NCBI GenBank assembly: GCA_965228425.1 | Contig: OZ245815.1 | Span: 3,472,001-3,536,000 of the forward strand | Source: JAJFJD01 sp965228425 | GTDB taxonomy: Bacteria > Pseudomonadota > Alphaproteobacteria > UBA8366 | Length of the DNA: 64,000 nucleotides | Direction: 5' to 3' | Shown: positions 8,885 through 17,110 of the stretch, one piece after another | Position numbering within the stretch: position 1 is the stretch's first letter | How the letters are laid out: every line of letters starts with the position of its first letter | Notes under the pieces: model-generated | What the model was told of the DNA's origin: nothing | Databases searched by the model: none | Seen by the model: the letters and a program-made list of their open reading frames with translations, nothing else | Position numbers and translations under genes: made by a program

Positions 8885-9316
8885 ATGATGGACCAACGGT
8901 ACACAATGGTGTCGCTGGGCGTCCGGGATTTGGACCGGGCCGCCAAATTCTACGAGGGCGGCCTCGGCTGGAAGCGCTCGAGTGACAGCAACGAGCAGAT
9001 CGTTTTCTTCAAAATGGGCGGCGTTCTGCTCGGTCTCTACGCCTGGGACGCGCTGGCCGAAGATGCAAAAGTATCGCCCGAAGGCACTGGGTTTCGCGGA
9101 ATCACGATTGCCCACAACGCGCGCAGCAAGGAAGAGGTCGATCGTATTCTCGATACCGCAAAGGCTGCCGGTGCGATAATCCAAAAACCCGCCGAAGAAG
9201 TGTTCTGGGGCGGTTATTCCGGCTACTTCGCCGATCCGGACGGGCATTTGTGGGAAGTCGCGTTCAACCCTTTCTGGCCGCTTGACGACAACGGATGCCC
9301 GCAGATCGCCGACTGA
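8885..9316 (+). CDS. VOC (glyoxalase) family protein
   Basis: 143 residues beginning at one of two consecutive ATGs (8885 or 8888). VOC features: VSLGVRDLDRAAKFYEGGLG near the start, VFFKMGGVLLGLY, and SGYFADPDGHLWEVAFNPFW at the end, which holds the Asp-Pro-Asp-Gly-His turn and the metal-site Glu. It is related to but distinct from the VOC protein at 1006-1377. Substrate unknown. It converges with the glycosyltransferase that follows. Confidence 0.85.
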   Translation: MMDQRYTMVSLGVRDLDRAAKFYEGGLGWKRSSDSNEQIVFFKMGGVLLGLYAWDALAEDAKVSPEGTGFRGITIAHNARSKEEVDRILDTAKAAGAIIQKPAEEVFWGGYSGYFADPDGHLWEVAFNPFWPLDDNGCPQIAD

Positions 9317-9322
9317 CCCGCC

Positions 9323-10456
9323 TTAGAGATACATAGCCGAGACGATCGCCACTTTGTTCTGCGACACCGTCGCCTGGTCGCTGTCCCACATCACCTCGAT
9401 CTGGCGGACGATATCCCTGTCCTCCTTGGTCATCGGAATGTTGCCGATCCGCATCCGGCACAGGACGTTGATCGTCCCGATCAGATTCTGCACGAAAGGA
9501 TCGGTGCTCGACACGGCCCGGAGGGCGAGCACCGCATCCGCCAAGGTGGTTCGGAGGGCACGGAATTGTTCAAGAATTGGCTCGCTCGGAAACAGCCGCG
9601 CGGCGAAGGAGATCATCATGCCTTCGTCCAGTATGCGCTGCCGCTGGGAAACCGCGTCCGCGGCAACAGTGCCCAACCGCGCCCGTTCGATCGGCGGCAA
9701 ATGCGCGAGCGCCTCGTCGAAAAACGCCAGATTGCAGAACTGCAACGCCGCAACGGTAAGCCAGGGGTCGGTCGCTTGGAAATTCCCGAGACCCAGCCGG
9801 GTAACGCGGTTGCTGACGTCGGTGTCATCCGCCGGACCGTCCCGGTAGAGCGTCATGTCGGGCTGCGCGGCGATCTTGCCGCGCCAGGCAACCGACGTAA
9901 GCCAGCCGTATTCGAAGCCGAGCGCGGGATGAACCGGTACGGTGGACAAGGTCGACAGACGATGGAGGCCGTACCAGGCGTCATGTCCATTCACGTTTCC
10001 GACGAACGTCTCGACGCGTCGGGCGGGATCCTCGAAGGTCACCGCCGTGGGCGCCCACTCGGACTGCGCGCCCTTATGATCGTGCCGGATGCAGGTGCCG
10101 TGCACCAAAACATGTTGCGCGTTATGGACGAGATAATCGACCCCGGTCGCGACATATCCCGGATCGATCCAGCTTGTTTCATCCAACCACATGAAATACT
10201 CGCCCGACGCCGCGGCGCGCGATGCCGTGTAGCACTCGAACGCGCTCACCTTGCGGGTATCACGGAAAACCTTAACCCGAGGATCGCTATCGGCGAATTT
10301 ATCGACGAAGGCGACGCGGTCCTGGTCGGCCGGACCGTGATAAAGGATGAGTTCGACGGACTCGTAACTCTGTCCCAGGACCGACCGGACGGCACGCTCG
10401 ACATGCGCCATCGGACCCGAAACGGCAACTCCGATACTTACGAGCGGATCACTCAT
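9323..10456 (-). CDS. Glycosyltransferase family 2-like protein
   Basis: 377 residues. The first 110 show a GT-A fold: PLVSIGVAVSGPMAHVERAV, RSVLGQSYESVELILY, and GEYFMWLDETSWIDPGYV in place of the usual metal-binding acidic motif. The remaining two thirds have no recognisable domain and hold long helical stretches. It stands alone, converging with the VOC gene and divergent from the sulfatase. A role in surface glycan synthesis is inferred from the fold only. Confidence 0.7.
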   Translation of the reverse strand: MSDPLVSIGVAVSGPMAHVERAVRSVLGQSYESVELILYHGPADQDRVAFVDKFADSDPRVKVFRDTRKVSAFECYTASRAAASGEYFMWLDETSWIDPGYVATGVDYLVHNAQHVLVHGTCIRHDHKGAQSEWAPTAVTFEDPARRVETFVGNVNGHDAWYGLHRLSTLSTVPVHPALGFEYGWLTSVAWRGKIAAQPDMTLYRDGPADDTDVSNRVTRLGLGNFQATDPWLTVAALQFCNLAFFDEALAHLPPIERARLGTVAADAVSQRQRILDEGMMISFAARLFPSEPILEQFRALRTTLADAVLALRAVSSTDPFVQNLIGTINVLCRMRIGNIPMTKEDRDIVRQIEVMWDSDQATVSQNKVAIVSAMYL

Positions 10457-10653
10457 GCATCGTACCGTGGCAAAGTGCAGAATCGCGCCGGTAGAATACT
10501 GTAGATGCGGCGGTGGCCATAGCGCGCGGTTTTATCGTGCAAAATTGGCCGCCGCTGCGGTCGGCCCTATAATTGGACAGCCGGTGCGCGATTTCAGCCG
10601 TATCGCGCCAGTCTATGTCCCCGCAACCTGTTCGACGAAGGAGCTCCTGCCCC

Positions 10654-12120
10654 ATGCAACCGAAGAACATGCTGTTCATCATGTCCGACGAACATCAAGG
10701 CACCGCAATGGGTTGCCGGGATCACCCCCTCGTCAAAACGCCGAATATGGATCGGCTCGCCGCCAACGGGACACGGTTCGACGCGGCCTACGCATCCTGC
10801 GCTATTTGCGTGCCGACCCGCGCCGCTTTCGCCACCGGGCGGTACGTCCACCACATCGGCAACTGGTGCAACGCGCACCCCTACACCGGCGCGACGAAGG
10901 GTTGGGGTCATCGATTGCAGCAAAACGGGCACCGAGTCGTTTCGATCGGCAAGCTGCACTACCGCAATGAGACGGACGATACGGGCTTCGACGAGCAGAT
11001 CGTGCCGATGCATGTGGTGAACGGAATCGGCGATGTGGCGGGCGCCGTGCGCGACGAACTGCCGGTCAAGGGCAACTGCAAGAAGCTGTCGGACGAGATC
11101 GGACCGGGCGAATCGATGTACACGGAGTACGACCGCAAGATCGCCGACAACACGATCGCCTGGCTGCAAAACGAAGCGCCGAAATACAGCGACAAACCGT
11201 GGTGCATCTTCGTCTCGTTCGTCTGTCCGCATTTCCCGCTGATCGCGCCGCCGGAATTCTATGAGATGTATCCGGTCGACGACATCCCCCTGCCCGATCC
11301 GCATCCCGACCGCGGCTACACCCGGCACCCCTGGATCGAGGCCGCGGCGAACTGCTCGATCTACGATCAGTTCTTCACGGACGAGACCCGCAAGATCGCC
11401 ATCGCGTCCTATTACGGCATGATTTCCTTTCTCGACGACAACATCGGCAAGGTCTTGGCGGCGCTCGACGACTGCGGCCTTACCGACGATACCCGCGTCG
11501 TCTATACCAGCGATCACGGCGACAACCTCGGCACGCGCGGCCTGTGGGGCAAGTCGAACATGTACCAGCCGGCGGCCCATATCCCGATGATCATGGCCGG
11601 CCCCGACGTGCCGCAAGGCAAGGTCAGCAACACGCCGGTCACCCACGTAGACGGATACCAGACGATCCTGGATTGCGTCGGCCTGCCGCTCGACGAGACC
11701 GACAAAGACTTGCCGGGCAAATCGATGCTGGACATCGCCGCCGGGGACGACGACAAGGCGCGCATCGGCTTCAGCGAATATCATGCATCCGGCGCCAAGA
11801 CCGGAGCCTTTATGTTGCGCCGGGACAATTTCAAATACATCTACTATGTGGAGATGGATCCGGAACTCTACGACTTGAATGCGGATCCGATGGAATTGAA
11901 CGACCTGTCGAAAGCGCCGGAGCATGCGGCGCTGATGGACGACTTCGAGACGCAACTGCGCGCCATCTGCGACCCGGAAGCGGTCGACCGCCGCGCCAAG
12001 GCCGATCAGGCGGCCCTGGTCGAGAAACACGGCGGCCGCGCGGCGGTGCTGGACCGCGGCAGCTTCGGCGGTACCCCCGCGCCGGGATACAAGCCGGAGT
12101 TCAGGTCGGGTTCGGATTAG
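10654..12120 (+). CDS. Sulfatase / phosphonate monoester hydrolase family
   Basis: 488 residues starting at the ATG at 10654 after GAAGGAGCTC. The alkaline-phosphatase-superfamily opening LFIMSDEH gives metal residues near Asp12. The formylglycine motif is C52-V-P-T-R56, fitting C-x-P-x-R, followed by AAFATGRYVHHIGNW. VVYTSDHGDNLGTRGLWGKS supplies the second metal Asp/His pair and a Lys. Such enzymes cleave sulfate esters or phosphonate esters after Cys is matured by a formylglycine enzyme, not in this window. No signal peptide is visible, so it should be cytoplasmic. Choline sulfatase-like enzymes are the nearest comparison. Confidence 0.85.
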   Translation: MQPKNMLFIMSDEHQGTAMGCRDHPLVKTPNMDRLAANGTRFDAAYASCAICVPTRAAFATGRYVHHIGNWCNAHPYTGATKGWGHRLQQNGHRVVSIGKLHYRNETDDTGFDEQIVPMHVVNGIGDVAGAVRDELPVKGNCKKLSDEIGPGESMYTEYDRKIADNTIAWLQNEAPKYSDKPWCIFVSFVCPHFPLIAPPEFYEMYPVDDIPLPDPHPDRGYTRHPWIEAAANCSIYDQFFTDETRKIAIASYYGMISFLDDNIGKVLAALDDCGLTDDTRVVYTSDHGDNLGTRGLWGKSNMYQPAAHIPMIMAGPDVPQGKVSNTPVTHVDGYQTILDCVGLPLDETDKDLPGKSMLDIAAGDDDKARIGFSEYHASGAKTGAFMLRRDNFKYIYYVEMDPELYDLNADPMELNDLSKAPEHAALMDDFETQLRAICDPEAVDRRAKADQAALVEKHGGRAAVLDRGSFGGTPAPGYKPEFRSGSD

Positions 12121-12138
12121 TCGTTGGCGTAACTCGGT

Positions 12139-12207
12139 GTCATTCCCGTGAAAGCGGGAATCCAGTGAGAACAAATGACTGTGGATTCCCGCTTTCGCGG
12201 GAATGAC
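12139..12207. repeat. REP-like paired palindrome, copy 2 (possible bidirectional terminator)
   Basis: Left unit GTCATTCCCGTGAAAGCGGG and right unit GTGGATTCCCGCTTTCGCGG are each palindromic and face each other, ending in GAATGAC. The element sits between the convergent sulfatase and mandelate-racemase-family genes, where its hairpins could stop transcription from both sides. It is nearly identical to the copy at 29769-29838. Confidence 0.88.
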
Positions 12208-12221
12208 AGAATGTAGAGCCT

Positions 12222-13304
12222 CTACCCCACCGTATACTCGGCCACCAGCCCGTCCTTGAACCGCAGGCCGTGACCGGGTGCTTCCGGGGCGGTCATGATG
12301 CCGTTGACGGGTGCCGCCCACTCCTCGAACAGGTCGCCCAGCAGGCCCATTTCTTCGATGATCAGGCCGTTCGGGATCGAGGCCATCAGGTGGATCATCA
12401 GTTCCGGATAGAGATGCGGCGCGATCTTCATGCCCCAGGTGTCGGCGATGGCCGCGATCTTGCGCAGTTCGGTCAACCCGCCGCGCACCACGTCGGGCTG
12501 CAGGATCGGAATCTTCGGGTTCTCGAAGAAGGGTTTCAGCTCGAACCGGGTGAAATGGCTCTCGCCGCCGACGACGCGGGTGTCCAGCGCATCGGCGACC
12601 CGGAAATACCCTTCGAAATCGGTCGGCACGACCGGTTCTTCCAGCCAGTAGATGCCGTGGTCTTGCAGCCGCTTACCCATCAGGATCGCCGTGTCGGCGG
12701 TCCAGGCCATGTTCACGTCGACCATGATGTCCACGTCCTCGCCGACCGCATCGCGCACACGGCGGGTGTTCTCGACATCCTCGGCCTCGGTCCAGGTATG
12801 GCCGACCTGCATTTTCACCGCCTTGAAGCCCTCGCCGACCAACCGCTTGGCCTTTTCGACCATGCCGTCGCCGCCAAGGCCACGCCAGACGCCGGAGCCG
12901 TAGGCCGGCACCTCTTTCCGGCAATGACCCCAAAGCCGGTGCAGCGGCAACCCGGCCTTCTGCCCGATCAGGTCCCACAGCGCCACGTCGACCGCCGACA
13001 AGGCGAACATTTGCGCGCCACCGCGCCCGTCCGCCTGCCCTGCTATCCACAACTCGTGCCAGATGCCTTCGACCTCGGTCGCGTCGCGGCCCAGCAGGCG
13101 CGGCGTGATCACTTCCTCCAGACAGGCCTTGGTCGTGCGGAAGCCGTCGCGCATGTAAAGCTGATAGCCGAGGCCGACCAGCCCCGACGCGGTCTCGATC
13201 TCGACGATCAGAACGTCGCGATCCCGCGAATAACCTTTCTGCACCAAAAGCTGCTCCACATAGGGAATGCGCAGCAACGTGACCCGGACATCTTTGATGA
13301 TCAT
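12222..13304 (-). CDS. Mandelate racemase / muconate lactonizing enzyme family protein
   Basis: 360 residues from the ATG at 13304; a 25-residue extension to 13379 is less likely. Enolase-superfamily layout: an N-terminal capping domain, then a barrel with catalytic K164 in KAVKMQVG, metal ligands D196 (MVDVNMAW), E222 (WLEEPVVPTD) and E248 (VVGGESHF), and H297 in IAPHLYPE. The Lys plus His pair is that of mandelate-racemase-type members, which act on hydroxy- or sugar acids. The exact acid is unknown. The neighbouring acyl-CoA dehydrogenase is divergent. Confidence 0.88.
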   Translation of the reverse strand: MIIKDVRVTLLRIPYVEQLLVQKGYSRDRDVLIVEIETASGLVGLGYQLYMRDGFRTTKACLEEVITPRLLGRDATEVEGIWHELWIAGQADGRGGAQMFALSAVDVALWDLIGQKAGLPLHRLWGHCRKEVPAYGSGVWRGLGGDGMVEKAKRLVGEGFKAVKMQVGHTWTEAEDVENTRRVRDAVGEDVDIMVDVNMAWTADTAILMGKRLQDHGIYWLEEPVVPTDFEGYFRVADALDTRVVGGESHFTRFELKPFFENPKIPILQPDVVRGGLTELRKIAAIADTWGMKIAPHLYPELMIHLMASIPNGLIIEEMGLLGDLFEEWAAPVNGIMTAPEAPGHGLRFKDGLVAEYTVG

Positions 13305-13499
13305 GGCGGAATGGTCCCTCTCGTGCGGTATCGGCACCGCCGCAATTGAAGTTGGCATCGGTGCGTAAGGCCCTGTCATGCAGGGAAAAACCTATCGCGA
13401 TTTGACATGGCCTCTTTGCTGCTGTCAAACGAAGGGGCAGGTCGCGCCGGCAGCGTCGGCGACCTCAAGAGACAGCAATCACGCCGCGGAGGACACGGG

Positions 13500-14735
13500 A
13501 TGGAATTCGAATATTCGGACCGGACGAAGAAGCTCAAATCCGAAATCGAAGCGTTTATGGAAGAGTATGTCTATCCCAACGAATCCACCTATTACGAGCA
13601 GCTCGACGAGGGCGATACGCGCTGGAAACCGCTGCCGATCCTTGAGGATCTGAAAGCCAAGGCGAGGTCCGCCGGCCTATGGAACCTCTTCCTGCCGGAG
13701 AGCGAAAAGGGCGCGGGCCTGACCAATCTGGAATACGCCCCGCTCTGCGAGGTGATGGGCCGCGTCAACTGGGCGCCCGAGGTTTTCAACTGCTCCGCGC
13801 CCGACACCGGCAACATGGAGACGATCGAGCGCTACGGTAGCGAGGAGAACAAGAAGGAATGGCTGACGCCGCTGCTGAACGGCGAAATCCGCTCCGCCTT
13901 TGCCATGACCGAGCCGAAGGTCGCCTCCTCCGACGCCACCAACATCGAGACCAGCATCACCCGCGACGGCGACGAATATGTGATCAACGGCCATAAGTGG
14001 TGGACCTCGGGCATCGGTGACCCGCGCTGTAAGATCCTGATCGTCATGGGCAAGACCGACCCGAACGCCGAGACATACCGCCAGCAGTCGATGATCCTTG
14101 TGCCGCGCGACACGCCCGGCATCACGGTGACGCGCATGCTCAAGGTGATGGGCTTCGACGACGCGCCGCACGGCCACGGCGAGGTCATCTTCGACAACGT
14201 TCGCGTGCCCGCCGAAAACATGCTGCTCGGCGAAGGCCGCGGCTTCGAGATCGCGCAAGGCCGCCTCGGCCCGGGCCGTATTCATCACTGCATGCGCATC
14301 ATCGGCGTCGCGGAACGCGCGCTCGAACTGATGTGCCTCCGTGCGACCGAGCGCAGCACCTGGGGCAAGACGCTGGCGGAACGCGGCGTCACGCAGGAAC
14401 GCATCGCACAGGCCCGCATCGAGATCGAGATGAACCGCCTGCTCGTGCTCAAGGCCGCCTACATGATGGATACCGTCGGCAACAAGGCAGCCCGGCAGGA
14501 AATCGCCATGATCAAGGTCGCCGCCCCCAACATGGCGCTCGGCATCATCGACAACGCCATGCAGCTACACGGCGGCGGATCGATGAGCCAGGAATTCCCG
14601 CTGGCCTACATGTTCGCCCGGATGCGCGCGCTGCGCTTCGCGGACGGCCCGGACGAGGTGCACCGCCAGCAGATCGCGCGCCTCGAACTGCGCCGCCAGA
14701 CCAACTGGACGCCGCGGCCGAAAGATTCGGATTAG
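13500..14735 (+). CDS. Acyl-CoA dehydrogenase (ACAD10/11-like)
   Basis: 411 residues from the ATG at 13500, preceded by GGAGGACACGGG. Typical features: the FAFAMTEP-like motif SAFAMTEPKVASSDATN, INGHKWWTSGIGD for FAD and substrate contact, and QLHGGGSMSQEFPLAYMFA with RFADGPDEVHRQQIAR near the C-terminus. The ending and length fit the ACAD10/11 group that handles long-chain or 4-hydroxy acyl-CoAs. A phosphotransferase of the kind fused to ACAD10/11 in eukaryotes lies at 21578-22651, suggesting the two cooperate. Confidence 0.9.
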   Translation: MEFEYSDRTKKLKSEIEAFMEEYVYPNESTYYEQLDEGDTRWKPLPILEDLKAKARSAGLWNLFLPESEKGAGLTNLEYAPLCEVMGRVNWAPEVFNCSAPDTGNMETIERYGSEENKKEWLTPLLNGEIRSAFAMTEPKVASSDATNIETSITRDGDEYVINGHKWWTSGIGDPRCKILIVMGKTDPNAETYRQQSMILVPRDTPGITVTRMLKVMGFDDAPHGHGEVIFDNVRVPAENMLLGEGRGFEIAQGRLGPGRIHHCMRIIGVAERALELMCLRATERSTWGKTLAERGVTQERIAQARIEIEMNRLLVLKAAYMMDTVGNKAARQEIAMIKVAAPNMALGIIDNAMQLHGGGSMSQEFPLAYMFARMRALRFADGPDEVHRQQIARLELRRQTNWTPRPKDSD

Positions 14736-14741
14736 ACGGGT

Positions 14742-15947
14742 TCAGATCACCGCCTTCTCGACAAAGGGCCGGTTCTCCGCGATCCGGGCGTAGTTGAACG
14801 GCGTCAGGTCCAGCGTTCGGTATTCGCCATAGGTGATCCATTCCGACGTACCGCGCCCCATGGCCGGCGACTGTTGGAACCCGTGGCCGGAGAAGCCGTT
14901 CACGAAGATGAAGTTCGACACCTCGGTATGCGGCCCCAGGATAGCGTTGTGATCGAAGGTATTGAAGGCGTAATGCCCGGCCCAGGAGTTGAGCAGCTTG
15001 ATCGCCTCGAACTGCGGCACGCGCGCCGCGATGACCGGCCAAGCCTTTTCTTCCCAGATACCGTGGTCCTGTTCGAAATCGTCATAATCGACCGCCGGGT
15101 CGTCATCGGGCGGGCACCCGGCGAGGTAATAGGCCCCGTCGGTCCGCATATGCACGCCGGACGGATCAATGGTGAGCGGCAGGTCGCGGTCGAGCGGCCG
15201 CTCCGCATCGAAGATGAAGGTGTAGCGCTTCCGAGGCTCGACCGGGATCTCGATCCCGGCCATCCGCGACGTGAGGACCGCGCGCGGCCCGGATGCGTTC
15301 ACCACCGTGCCGCAGGATACCTTATCGCCGGATTTCAAGGTCACGCTTTCGACGCGGTCGCCGGCCGCGCTGCGGCCCATCCCAACGACCTCGTTCGTAA
15401 CGTATTCCGCGCCGCGCTCGCGCGCCGACCGCTTCCACCAGTCGAACATCGTGTTGCCGTCGAAATAGCCCTCGTCGACAACGTTGTGACTGCCGCAGAC
15501 GATGTCGTCGACGTTGTAGAAGGGATAATCGCGCTTGATCTCCTCGGCGGACATGATTTTGGTGCCGGCGCCGCAGGCCGACTGCACCGACTGGCTCTCG
15601 CGCAGCGTCGCGGCGAAGTCCTCGGTATCGGCGAGATACAGGTAGCCGAAACTCTGCAGGACGACATCGGGCACGCGCGGATCGTCGCCCATTTGACCCC
15701 GGAAATTCTTGATGAATTGCGCGCCGAACTGCGAGATGCGCACGTTGATCTCGTTGGAGAATTGCTGGCGGATGCAGCTGTTCGTGTGCGAGGTCGAGGC
15801 GAACTCGTAGGTCGGGTCCCGCTCGACGACCAAGATCGACCCGTCGAAATCCGGATTGCTCGCCAGAAACCAGGCAACAGAGGAGCCGTACATCGCACCG
15901 CCGACAATCACCACGTCGTAGGACGCGCGCTCCGGCGTGTTTGTCAT
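14742..15947 (-). CDS. FAD-dependent oxidoreductase, DAO (sarcosine-oxidase-like) family
   Basis: 401 residues from the ATG at 15947. An in-frame TTG at 15962 has a better spaced GGGAG upstream and may be the real start. The Rossmann motif is YDVVIVGGAMYGSSVAWFLA. Later come CGTVVNASGPRAV, a nucleotide-site strand, and GHGFQQSPAMGRGTSEWI at the C-terminal FAD contact. Members oxidise secondary or tertiary amines or amino acids with release of H2O2 or electron transfer. It converges with the acyl-CoA dehydrogenase; its substrate cannot be assigned. Confidence 0.85.
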   Translation of the reverse strand: MTNTPERASYDVVIVGGAMYGSSVAWFLASNPDFDGSILVVERDPTYEFASTSHTNSCIRQQFSNEINVRISQFGAQFIKNFRGQMGDDPRVPDVVLQSFGYLYLADTEDFAATLRESQSVQSACGAGTKIMSAEEIKRDYPFYNVDDIVCGSHNVVDEGYFDGNTMFDWWKRSARERGAEYVTNEVVGMGRSAAGDRVESVTLKSGDKVSCGTVVNASGPRAVLTSRMAGIEIPVEPRKRYTFIFDAERPLDRDLPLTIDPSGVHMRTDGAYYLAGCPPDDDPAVDYDDFEQDHGIWEEKAWPVIAARVPQFEAIKLLNSWAGHYAFNTFDHNAILGPHTEVSNFIFVNGFSGHGFQQSPAMGRGTSEWITYGEYRTLDLTPFNYARIAENRPFVEKAVI

Positions 15948-16018
15948 TGCGGCTTGCGGCAACGGCGCGGCTCCCGAGAATTATTCGCCGCAGGATGACA
16001 GATGGCCCGCCCCGCCGT

Positions 16019-16906
16019 CTAGAACGGCGCTTCGTCGCCTTCGATCGTGATCCGATGCATACGGCGGCGCTGCCCGGCATAATCGTTGATCGCGTAGTGC
16101 TGGCAGCAACGATTGTCCCAAATCGCCATCGATCCCGGCGCCCAACGGAATCGGCAGGTGAACTCCGGCCGTTCGATCTGTTTCTGCAACTGATCGAGGA
16201 TCGGCCTGCTTTCCTCTCGGGTGCAGCCGTCGATGGATTGAGTATGCGACCCCATGTAGAGCGATTTCCGCCCGGTATCCGGGTGCGTCCGCACCAACGG
16301 ATGGACCGATTCGGTCTGGACGTTGCCGGGGTCTCTCAATTTCATGCCACTTGCGCCGGCATAGCGCTCGGCCCGCGACTTTCGGCCATGCGCGTTGGTC
16401 CGATTGCCGCCGTTCAGGCATTGCAACCCGTCCAATGTCGCCTTCATGCCATCCGACAGGGCTTCGTAAGCGGCATGCATGTTGGCGAACTGCGTATCGC
16501 CGCCGGTCTCCGGCGTTTCCAGGGCGTAGAGCATCGTGCATTTCGCCGGAACCGGCGAGAACATCTGATCCGAATGCCAACTGTTGCCGAACGCGTAGGT
16601 GTCGGTCTCGGTCTTTATCAGTTCCAGAATTTCGGGATGATCGTCCAACCCCGTCATGAAGGGGTGCAGATGGATGCCGCCCCAGCGCTTGGCAAATCCA
16701 AGATACTGCTCCGGCGTGATCTGCTGATCGCGGAAGAAGATGACGTGATGGTCGACGAAAGCCTGGTAAATCTCCCCAAATAGGTCGTCCGTCAGCGGCT
16801 CCGACAGGTCGACGCCCTTGATTTCCGCTCCGAGCGCGCCGGCCAGGGGCGCGACCTCGATCGTTTCGTAGGGACGATGATTCCAGAGTTGGACACCTTC
16901 GGGCAT
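16019..16906 (-). CDS. TauD/TfdA-family Fe(II)/2-oxoglutarate dioxygenase
   Basis: 295 residues, the usual size. The iron facial triad is complete: H111 and D113 in NSWHSDQMF and H270 in DNRCCQHYAIND; R285 near the end in RRMHRITIEG should bind 2-oxoglutarate. The N-terminus PLAGALGAEIKGVDLSEPLT is a family signature. Such enzymes hydroxylate sulfonates, herbicide-like acids or other carboxylates. It is one of four TauD-like genes in the window. It lies downstream of nothing co-directional except the DAO oxidase 71 nt after it. Confidence 0.9.
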   Translation of the reverse strand: MPEGVQLWNHRPYETIEVAPLAGALGAEIKGVDLSEPLTDDLFGEIYQAFVDHHVIFFRDQQITPEQYLGFAKRWGGIHLHPFMTGLDDHPEILELIKTETDTYAFGNSWHSDQMFSPVPAKCTMLYALETPETGGDTQFANMHAAYEALSDGMKATLDGLQCLNGGNRTNAHGRKSRAERYAGASGMKLRDPGNVQTESVHPLVRTHPDTGRKSLYMGSHTQSIDGCTREESRPILDQLQKQIERPEFTCRFRWAPGSMAIWDNRCCQHYAINDYAGQRRRMHRITIEGDEAPF

Positions 16907-17110
16907 GGCAGGACCGTGATCGTTGTGGATTGCGGCTGAATGCCCCGATTATAGCAATCCGCGAACTTCCCCTGCAAAAGCCGCGTGGCCGGTCACGATC
17001 TTGTATGTTGTTCATCTGCCGGTCCGTGCATAGGCTGCACGCCGGCGATACAGTCACCAAACGGTCCTTGTTTCGGCCGCTGCGTCCATCGAGCCAAGGC
17101 AGTTTCCAAC

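Noticed and set aside
10594..12321. Long minus-strand frame over the sulfatase gene
   Set aside because: It lies antisense to a clear sulfatase and has no recognisable motif; high GC content keeps such frames open.
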